This document shows, piece by piece, positions 52,207 through 61,700 of a DNA stretch of 64,000 bases. The position numbers and the translations under genes were made by a program. The notes below the pieces were generated by a model. The model was given only the letters and a program-made list of their open reading frames with translations. It searched no databases and was not told the origin of the DNA. Within the stretch, counting starts at the first letter, position 1. Each line of letters opens with the position of its first letter. This DNA is from Chryseobacterium gleum (lineage in GTDB: Bacteria; Bacteroidota; Bacteroidia; Flavobacteriales_D; Crocinitomicaceae): assembly GCA_945897805.1 (NCBI GenBank), contig CAMDFX010000003.1, positions 213,002 to 277,001 of the forward strand, read 5' to 3'.

Positions 52207-54324
52207 ATGGAAATCAAAGATTTTGTTCAATCAAATTCAGGGATAAATGAAAAATCGGTAATTAATACCATTCATTTGTTAAATGAGGGAGCAACCATTC
52301 CTTTTATTGCGCGCTATAGAAAAGAAATGACTGGCGGATTAGACGAAGTTCAGATTGCATTAATTCGTGATTTATCTAAAAAGTTTGAAGACTTAATCAG
52401 TCGCCAAAACACGATTATCAAAGCGATTGAAGAGCAAAATAAATTGACTGATGAGTTGAAAACTAAATTATTGACCTGTTTTGATTCCAATATTTTAGAA
52501 GATTTATATTTGCCTTTTAAACAAAAACGTTTGACTCGAGGGGAAAAAGCAAAAAAACTTGGACTTGAGCCTTTAGCTAAAATGATTATCTCCCAAAATG
52601 GAGGAAATCCCTCTCAAATGGCGACAAGATTTGTGAAAGGAGAAGTTGTTGATGAGGAAATGGCCATTGAAGGAGCGAAAGATATTATGGCTGAATACAT
52701 GAATGAAAATGTGAATTTTCGCGCCAAAATGAGAACTTTATTTCAGCGTAAATCAATTTTGTCTACCAAAGTGATGAAAGGAAAAGCTGAAATTGGAGAG
52801 AAATACAAAGACTATTTTGATTTTTCTGAACCACTTTATAAAATACCTTCACATCGATTTTTGGCTTTATTCAGAGGTGAAAGAGAAGGTATTTTAGGAT
52901 TGAAATCGATTCCAAATAAGGAAGAAGCAATTGACATGACTGAACGCTATTTTGTTAGGTCAAATGACGCATGTGGAAAATTGGTTGCTGAAACTTGCAA
53001 GGATGCTTTTTCGCGTTTGATTTCACCTTCTTTGGAAAATGAAACAATCAATGAAGCCAAGGAAAAAGCGGACAAAGAAGCAATTAAAGTTTTTACAACA
53101 AATTTAAGACAATTACTTTTAGCTCCACCTTTGGGTTCAAAACGGATTTTGGCGATTGATCCTGGTTTTAGAACTGGTTGTAAAGTTGTTTGTTTGGATG
53201 AATCTGGAAATTTATTAACCAATACAACTATTTATCCTCATCCTCCGCAATCTGAAAGAGTTAAATCTTCAGCGAAAATATTTGAATTGGTGCAAGCTTA
53301 TAAAATAGAAGCTGTCGCAATCGGTGATGGAACTGCTGGCAGAGAAACAGAAAATCTCATCAAGCACATCCGATTTGACAGAGATTTAGAGGTGTTTTCC
53401 GTGCGAGAAGATGGCGCGTCAATTTATTCAGCCAGTTCAATAGCAAGAAAAGAATTTCCTGATTTTGATGTCACCGTGAGAGGTTCTATTTCCATTGGTA
53501 GAAGATTGATGGATCCTTTGGCTGAATTAGTGAAAATTGATCCTAAGTCGGTTGGAGTGGGACAATATCAGCACGAAGTGAATCAAAGTTTGCTAAAAGA
53601 TGCACTTGATGATGTCGTTATTTCTGCAGTAAATTCTGTGGGAATTGATTTGAATACTTCATCCGCTTACCTGCTTAGCTATGTTTCTGGTTTGGGACTT
53701 TCGTTGGCAGAAAATATTGTGCAGCACAGACAAGAAAATGGACCTTTTAAGTCTAGGTTGGAACTTCGAAAGGTAAAAAGATTAGGCGACAAAGCATTTG
53801 AGCAAAGCGCTGGATTTTTGAGAATTAGAAACGGAGAAAATCCGCTAGACAATTCATCGGTACATCCGGAATCTTATAAAATTGTTGAAAAAATTGCCGA
53901 AAAATTAAAGGTTAAAATTCCTGAATTAATTGGCAATGACCATTTGCTAAGTGCGCTCGGTTCAGCAGATTTTCCTGAAGTTGATAAATATACTTTTGAG
54001 GATATTATTGCTGAGTTGAAAAAACCAGGAAGAGATCCGAGAAAGAAAGCGCAGGTCTTGGAATTTAGCAATGCAATCAGAACCATTGCTGACCTTAAAA
54101 TAGGGATGAAATTGCCCGGAATTGTAACCAATGTTACTGCTTTTGGTGCATTTATCAATATTGGAATCAAAGAAAATGGTTTGATTCACAAGTCTAATCT
54201 AGCGGAAGTTTTTGTGGAAGACCCAGCCCAATTTATTTCACTTCATGAGCACGTTGAAGTGGAAGTTTTGGAGTTGGATATCGAAAGAAAAAGAGTAGGG
54301 CTCAAGCGTGTTATTTTTTCATAA
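52207..54324 (+). CDS. tex: Tex-family transcription accessory protein
   Basis: About 705 residues from the ATG at 52207 (MEIKDFVQSNSGINEKS). An ATG nine codons earlier (52180) also exists, but the spacing to the conserved LLNEGATIPFIARYRKEMTG block fits the later one. Domain order is N-terminal helical region, YqgF/RNase-H-like domain (ILAIDPGFRTGCKVVCLDES), helix-hairpin-helix (SAYLLSYVSGLGLSLAENIV), and C-terminal S1 RNA-binding domain (GIVTNVTAFGAFINIGIKEN). Tex binds nucleic acids and is linked to transcription and stress tolerance. It ends overlapping the convergent lipoprotein gene by 14 bases. Confidence 0.95.
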   Translation: MEIKDFVQSNSGINEKSVINTIHLLNEGATIPFIARYRKEMTGGLDEVQIALIRDLSKKFEDLISRQNTIIKAIEEQNKLTDELKTKLLTCFDSNILEDLYLPFKQKRLTRGEKAKKLGLEPLAKMIISQNGGNPSQMATRFVKGEVVDEEMAIEGAKDIMAEYMNENVNFRAKMRTLFQRKSILSTKVMKGKAEIGEKYKDYFDFSEPLYKIPSHRFLALFRGEREGILGLKSIPNKEEAIDMTERYFVRSNDACGKLVAETCKDAFSRLISPSLENETINEAKEKADKEAIKVFTTNLRQLLLAPPLGSKRILAIDPGFRTGCKVVCLDESGNLLTNTTIYPHPPQSERVKSSAKIFELVQAYKIEAVAIGDGTAGRETENLIKHIRFDRDLEVFSVREDGASIYSASSIARKEFPDFDVTVRGSISIGRRLMDPLAELVKIDPKSVGVGQYQHEVNQSLLKDALDDVVISAVNSVGIDLNTSSAYLLSYVSGLGLSLAENIVQHRQENGPFKSRLELRKVKRLGDKAFEQSAGFLRIRNGENPLDNSSVHPESYKIVEKIAEKLKVKIPELIGNDHLLSALGSADFPEVDKYTFEDIIAELKKPGRDPRKKAQVLEFSNAIRTIADLKIGMKLPGIVTNVTAFGAFINIGIKENGLIHKSNLAEVFVEDPAQFISLHEHVEVEVLELDIERKRVGLKRVIFS

Positions 54325-55096
54325 GCGCCGGATCCTCAGTCATATATTTCATGACTTGTGGATTAAAAAACCATCTTTTAAATAACTTAGATGTTTTAAT
54401 TATCTCTGGTTCAAATTGATAAATGTCCTCCATTTTTGAAGGATAATTGTTGATTTTTCCTTCATAAACCATGATATTTTTTACATCACAAATGGAACCT
54501 TTGTCATATTCAATAAAATAGGCTTCAGGTTTGTCCTCTCCAATGTGATCAAAAGTTTTTACTTGAAAAATTTCTTGTAATACATCGCCGGAGATTGTGT
54601 AATAATTCCTGAAAGAACCATTTAATACCCTGTATTCAACCACTAAATCTTTGCGATTTTCTGCAGATAGTTGCTCAAAACTTACTTTTAATTTATTTAT
54701 CGGGCTAGATGGCACAGGCACGGGCACAGAAAATTTATCTAATCTGCCATCGTAGAAAACGAAATAGTTGTAATTGCCAATGTAGCCCATTTCTGCAATT
54801 TGTCTTCCGTTTTTTAAAGTTTTAGCTTTGTTTTTTGCAAAATCAAGTCTATTTACAGTAATGATGGCATCTTCAAATTCATCATTATTTATTTTTTCTT
54901 TGAAAATTTCTGTACTGTATTTTTCAGTTGCATCCATTGACAATGACCCTGTGATGTGTCGTTCTTTTCTTTGATCAAAAGTTAATTTTTCAATTTTATC
55001 ATTTTTATTGTGGGTTTGTTGCTCACTATCAATTTCACATGCTTGTAAAATTAGCAGGACAGCAACTGAAATGTAAAAAATGGAATATTTTTTCAT
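54311..55096 (-). CDS. Hypothetical lipoprotein
   Basis: 261 residues with a clear lipoprotein signal (FYISVAVLLILQAC, lipobox LQAC, Cys about 20) and a mature part with SLSMDATEKYSTEIFKEKIN and FYDGRLDKFSVPVPVPSSPI. I recognise no named domain; strand-rich regions suggest a secreted outer-membrane-associated protein. It is antisense-convergent to tex with a 14-base overlap. A TATATTTG box at 55101-55108 ends 4 nt before the ATG. Function unknown. Confidence 0.85.
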   Translation of the reverse strand: MKKYSIFYISVAVLLILQACEIDSEQQTHNKNDKIEKLTFDQRKERHITGSLSMDATEKYSTEIFKEKINNDEFEDAIITVNRLDFAKNKAKTLKNGRQIAEMGYIGNYNYFVFYDGRLDKFSVPVPVPSSPINKLKVSFEQLSAENRKDLVVEYRVLNGSFRNYYTISGDVLQEIFQVKTFDHIGEDKPEAYFIEYDKGSICDVKNIMVYEGKINNYPSKMEDIYQFEPEIIKTSKLFKRWFFNPQVMKYMTEDPALMKK

Positions 55097-55100
55097 TTTG

Positions 55101-55108
55101 CAAATATA
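55101..55108 (-). promoter_or_regulatory. -7 box TATATTTG before lipoprotein gene
   Basis: Perfect TAnnTTTG on the minus strand with 4 nt to the ATG at 55096, predicting a leaderless transcript. Confidence 0.5.
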
Positions 55109-55274
55109 TAATTTATCTTTTTTTAATCGATTATTACCAGATTTTTTAGTTAAGTTGCTGATAGAAAAGTTAATATTTTTTTTGTAGTTTTATTTTTCCT
55201 TGTTATTTGTTGGAATTAAATTCGTTTATTTGTTGTAAATTGTCCCAAAATTTAATTGTCTAAAAAATACTATT

Positions 55275-55679
55275 ATGTTAATAACTAATTTAATTTCAGT
55301 GAGTAAGAAGATTTTTTTACTTACTTTTTTCTCACTTTTAGGTGGGTTTTCTTTTAGTCAAACTGCCGTAAGACCAACTGCGATTAAAGCAGAAGAGCCT
55401 TCAAATCTTACTAAAGAACCGCAAGAAATAGATAAAAAAGCATTAAGAGAGAAGGAAAAAGCAGCATTTCCAGTTTTTGTAAAAACAGGAAATCCCGAAC
55501 GTGATAATGAAAATTATAAAAAAGCCAAAGAAGCTTGGATTCAAGCAAATCCAGAAGAATACAAAAAGATGAATTCTTCAAATACACCAATAGTCATCTC
55601 AAAAGAGGAATTTGACAAATTTCCGATTGAAAAACAAAATGAAATATCAGGTCATCCTGAAAAATATATCATAAAATAA
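55275..55679 (+). CDS. Hypothetical small secreted protein
   Basis: 134 residues with an N-terminal signal (KKIFLLTFFSLLGGFSFSQ, cleaved about residue 29). The mature part is highly charged, with KEPQEIDKKALREKEKAAFP and NYKKAKEAWIQANPEEYKKM, ending in PIEKQNEISGHPEKYIIK, a pattern also seen in small Lys/Glu-rich exported proteins of this clade. No domain is recognised. Its stop is 35 bases before the start of the giant adhesin gene, so it is probably co-transcribed with it and could be a companion. Confidence 0.75.
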   Translation: MLITNLISVSKKIFLLTFFSLLGGFSFSQTAVRPTAIKAEEPSNLTKEPQEIDKKALREKEKAAFPVFVKTGNPERDNENYKKAKEAWIQANPEEYKKMNSSNTPIVISKEEFDKFPIEKQNEISGHPEKYIIK

Positions 55680-55714
55680 AAGATTATTTAAAGTTCTACA
55701 AATATTTATTTAGT

Positions 55715-58700
55715 ATGCTTAAATTATACAAAAAACAACTCGGTTTATTATTTTTTATCTCCATTTTGAGTTTTAATTTTAACTCATTGAATGCGCAGTG
55801 TGCTTTTGGCGATGCAGCTTTTCAGTTTCCGGGTGGTACTTATTCACCAGTTTGCGATGGGGTAGCTGCAGCGGTAACTATATGTAATTTTGGCGGAGAT
55901 TACTTTTTGATGAATGTAACTTCAGGAAATACCTATACAGTTTCAACTTGCGGTGGTGGAACTTGGGATAGTCAAATAACCATTTACAATGATGCAGATC
56001 AAACTTATATTGGATACAATGATGATGGTTGTGCAACGCAATCAACTGTCACATTTGTTGCAAGTTTTACTGGTGTAGTAAGAGTTTTGATAAATAGTTA
56101 TTATTGCTCAACTAACACAACTTGTATAACAACCAATGTAACATGCACAGCAACAGCGCTTCCGCCGCCGGTAAACGACAATTGCTCTTCAGTTGTTGCC
56201 TCAGCGTTAACATCACCAGGTTCTTTAACCTTTACGGGTACTTCCGCAGGCTCTACTGATGATAGTTTTGGAGGCAGTTTGGGTAATGCGCAGGTTTGGC
56301 ATGCTTTTACAATTACAGAATGTGCAAATGTAACGATCAATACTTTGGGTACTTCACCCTCTTTTAGTACTATGTTTACAGGTATTTCCACAGCTTGTCC
56401 CGTAAATTTTCCATCTACTTGGATTACTTCAAACAGTTACGATTTTACAACCAGCGGTGATGGGAATATTACAGCAATATTTAATAATTTAGCACCAGGA
56501 ACTTATTATGTGCCTGTAATTGGTACTGCTCCATTTAATCACGCATACACCTTAAATATTTCTGCTGTAGATTTCATTACTGACCCATTAATTACTCCAG
56601 CAGGGCCAACAACTTTTTGTGCAGGTGGTTCTGTTCAATTAGATGTTGTGCAAGCAAGTACTGTAAGTTTACAACAAACGGTTACAGGTGGAGGTGCAAT
56701 CACCATTCCAAGTTCAGGAAATTCCATACCGTTTCCCTCTGGCCTAACTGTTGCTAGTTTACCAACCTCAGGTGTTACCGTGGCTTCTGTGAATATTAAT
56801 GGTATTTCTCATACTTGGCCGGATGATATTGATATGTGGATAGTTTCTCCTACTGGTCAAGCAGTGATGTTAATGTCAGATGCTGGTGGATTGAACGGTA
56901 TTACAAATTACAATTATGTAATTCAAGATGGAGCAACGCCTTTTTCCGATAATGGTGCGAATACAAATGTAACTTATGCTCCAACAGATTTTGACGGATT
57001 TGATGGTGATCTTGCGGCTCCTTTAGGCTTTGCAACCACACTATCCACTTTCACGGGAAACATGAATGGCTCTTGGGGGTTGAATATATTCGATGATGCA
57101 GGAGGTGATGCAGGTTCAGTTACTTCCTGGTCAATTACCTTTAATGTACCGGGTACGCCATTAACTTACACATGGTCACCTGCACTTACTTTAAATGTTT
57201 CATCCGGTGCTTCGGTTGTTGCAACTCCTACTGTAAGTACAACTTATACAGTTACCGCTTCAATTCCAAGTTCAAGTTGTACAAAAACTCAAACGATAGA
57301 TGTGTTTGTAAATTCTGCACCAATAGCAACGATTACCGCAGGAGGATCAACAACATTTTGTGCGGGTGGAAGTGTTGTGTTGAATGCGCCAACAGGCGCA
57401 GGTTTGACTTATGTTTGGAACAATAATGGTGTAGCCATTTCACCTGCAGCAACGGCACAAACTTATACAGCAACAGCAGCTGGATCATATACAGTTACAG
57501 TTACCGCAAGCGGTTGTTCAGCAACATCTGCTGCAACAATAGTAAATGTTGAAACAGGTTTAGATTATGTAAATACACAATTTCCAATTTCAGCAACAAT
57601 TTGTGAAAATGAAGGGCTAACCATATATGGTCAAGTTTATGAACCCGGGTTAACAGAACCAAATACACAAGCTGCAGGAGTAGCGGTTGAATATGGTGTG
57701 TTTACCTCAGATTCGGATCCAGCTACGTGGCCTTCTTCTGCATGGTCAAGTGCTACCTATAATCCTTTGGCTACTGTTAACCCAAATAACGATGAATATT
57801 CAGGAACTTTGACTGGCTTAACTGCAGGAACATATTATTATGCATTCAGATACAGTTTGAATGGATGTGGCTTTCAATATGGAGGAATCTCTGCTACAGG
57901 TGGTGGAATTTGGGATGGTACCACAAATATTAATGGAGTATTAACCGTAAACGCTTTACCAACAGCAACGATTAGTGCAGGAGCCACATCGTTTTGTACT
58001 GGTGGAAATGTTGTATTGAGTGCGCCAACAGGCGCAGGTTTAACTTATGTTTGGAACAATAATGGTGTAGCCATTTCACCTGCAGCAACTGCACAAACTT
58101 ATACAGCAACAGCAGCTGGATCATATACAGTGACAGTTACCGAAAGCGGTTGTTCAGCAACATCTGCAGCAACAATAGTAACAGTAAATGCTTTACCAAC
58201 AGCAACTATTACTGCAGGAGTCACAACATTTTGTACTGGTGGAAATGTTATATTGAATGCGCCAATAGTCACAGGTTTGACTTATGTTTGGAACAATAAT
58301 GGTACAGCTATTTTACCTGCAGCAACAGCACAAACTTATACAGCAACAGTAGCTGGATTATATACAGTTCAAGTCACGGATGCAAATGGTTGTTCAGCAA
58401 CATCGGCACCAACTGCAGTAACAGTTAATCCAATTCCAGTGATTAATTTAGGTACACTAACAAACCCATCATCTTGTTCTATAAACGATGGATCAATTGA
58501 AGTGACTGGATCAGGAACTGGAACTTTGTCATGGACAGGTGCTGCAAGCAGTAGCTCATCAGTTTCAGCTTTTCCAGCAACAATTCCGAGTTTGGGAAGT
58601 GGCACATATAATATCACGTTTACAAGTACAGCAGGATGTTCATCGACTATATTGAATGGAACATTAACAGCTCCATCTGCACCAACAGCAACGATTAGTG

Positions 58701-61700
58701 CAGGAGCCACATCGTTTTGTACTGGTGGAAATGTTGTGTTGAGTGCGCCAACAGGCGTAGGTTTAACTTATGTTTGGAACAATAATGGTGTAGCCATTTC
58801 ACCTGCAGCAACTGCACAAACTTATACAGCAACAGCAGCTGGATTATATACAGTTCAAGTCACGGATGCAAATGGTTGTTCAGCAACATCGGCGCCAACT
58901 GCAGTAACAGTTAATCCAATTCCAGTGATTAATTTAGGTACACAAACAAACCCATCATCTTGTTCTATAAACGATGGATCAATTGAAGTGACTGGATCAG
59001 GAACTGGAACTTTGTCATGGACAGGTGCTGCAAGCAGTAGCTCATCAGTTTCAGCTTTTCCAGCAACAATTTCGAGTTTGGGAAGTGGCACATATAATAT
59101 TACATTTACGAGTTCAGCAGGATGTGCATCGAATATATTGAATGAAACAATAACCGCTCCATCTGCACCAATAGCAACGATTACCGCAGGAGGATCAACA
59201 ACATTTTGTGCGGGTGGTTCAGTTACGTTGACTTCATCGGTAGGAACGTCTTACTTGTGGTCTACTGGAGCAACAACCGCATCAATTACAGTTTCAACAG
59301 CTGGATCATATACAGTGACAGTTACCACAAGTGGTTGTTCAGCAACATCTGCAGCAACAACAGTAACAGTAAATGCTCTACCAACTGCAACGATTACCGC
59401 AGGAGGACCAACAACATTTTGTACTGGAGGTTCAGTTGAATTGACATCATCTGCAGGAACATCCTATTTATGGTCTACTGGGGAAACAACGGCATCAATT
59501 ACAGTTTCAACAGCTGGATCATATACAGTGACAGTTACGGATGCAAGTGGTTGTTCAGCAACATCTGCACCAACGACGGTGACGGTTAACACGCCAACAA
59601 CACCAACGTTCGCGCAGTTAGGACCATATTGTTTAAATGCCACACCAGGAACTCTGCCACTAATTTCAACAAACGGAATCAGTGGAACTTGGAATACTAC
59701 GATATCAACTATAGCACTTGGTTCAATAACTTATACATTTACCCCAACTGCAGGACTTTGCGCAACTTCGGCAACGATGACTGTTGCGGTAACTTCAAGT
59801 GTTGCACCAACATTCACACAGTTAGGTCCATATTGTTTAAATGCTGCACCAGGAACGCTGCCATTAATTTCAACAAACGGAATCTCTGGAACTTGGAATG
59901 CTCCAATATCAACTGCAACAGTAGGAACCATAGCTTATGCATTTACGCCGGCAGCTGGTGTTTGTGCTTCTACTTCAACGATGTCGATTACTATTTCTCC
60001 TAATGTTACACCAACATTTACGCAAGTTGCAGCGATTTGTGCAGGTACAACGTTGAGTGCATTGCCTTTGATATCAAATAATGGAATAAGTGGAACTTGG
60101 TCACCAGCTATAAATAATGCTGCAACGACTACTTATACATTTACACCTACCGCTGGTATTTGTGCTAATACAGCATCGATGACTATAACTGTGAATCCGA
60201 CTACAATTCCAACTTTCACAGCAATTGCACCAATCTGCTCAGGAGGAACATTCAGTTTGTCAGCGATTTCAAACAATGGCGTTTTCGGATCTTGGACACC
60301 AGCATTTGACAATACAGTTACAAGCACTTATACCTTCACACCATTGGCTATACCGGGCGTTTGCGCTGCAACTACAACGATGACTATCACTGTAAATCCA
60401 AGTGTGACGCCAACTTTTACGCAGGTTTCACCAGTTTGTGCAGGCGCAACTCTTGCTGCACTTCCTGTGATATCTAACAATGGAGTAGCGGGAAGTTGGT
60501 CTCCAGCATTGAATAATGCAGCAACCACCACTTATACATTTACGCCAACATCTGGACTTTGCGCAACCACTACTACGATGACTATTGTTGTCAATCCTAA
60601 TGTGGCACCAAACTTTGCGCAGATACCACCAATTTGTTCTGGTGGATCGTTTTCAATACCACCAATTTGCCCAATTGGAATCAGTGGAACTTGGATTCCA
60701 GCTGTGAATAATTTAGCAACAACTACTTATTTATTCACACCATCGGCTGGACAATGTGCTACAATCGCAACGATGACTGTTGTTGTCAATCCTAATGTTA
60801 ATCCAACTTTTACGCAAGTTGGTCCTGTATGTTTTGGCGCTAGTTTTACGTTGCCAACACCTTCAAATAATGGAATCAGTGGAAGTTGGGCACCAGCTCC
60901 AAATAATACTTCAACAAGTTCTTATTTATTTACGCCAACTGCAGGTCAATGTGCTACCACTGCTTTTATGGGTGTAACAGTTTTGCCAAATGTGATTCCA
61001 ACTTTTAATCCTATAGCACCAATTTGTGCAGGATCAAGTTTGACTCTACCTGCAATATCAACCAATGGTATTGCTGGAACATGGTTCCCAGCCGTGAATA
61101 ATGCGGCAACGACAACTTATACATTCACGCCTACAGCAGGACAATGTGCAGTTACAGCTACTTTGACAGTAACAGTAACTCCAAGTGTGACACCAACGTT
61201 TACTGCTGTTGCAGCAATTTGTGCAGGTGCAACATTGGCGCCACTTCCAACAACATCAAACAATGGTATCGCAGGAAGTTGGTCTTCTCCTTTGGATAAT
61301 ACGGTTACTGCAACTTATACATTTACACCAAACGTAGGTATTTGTGCGACGACGCAAACATTGACAATTACTGTCAATCCAAACGTTACGCCAAACTTTG
61401 TTCAAGTTGCACCAATTTGTGTAGGAGGCTCTTTAACTGCTCTGCCTAGTACCTCACCTAATGGTGTTACCGGAAATTGGTTTGGTCCGTTGGATAATAC
61501 GGTGACGACAACTTATACTTTTACTCCAACCATAGGTCTGTGTGCTACAAATGCGACGATGACTATTGTAGTTAACCCAATTGTTACTCCAACCTTTAAT
61601 CCAATCGCTGCGATTTGCGAAGGAGCAAGTTTAATTTTACCAATATCATCTAATGAACTTATAACAGGAACATGGTCACCAGCTGTGAACAATACAGTTA

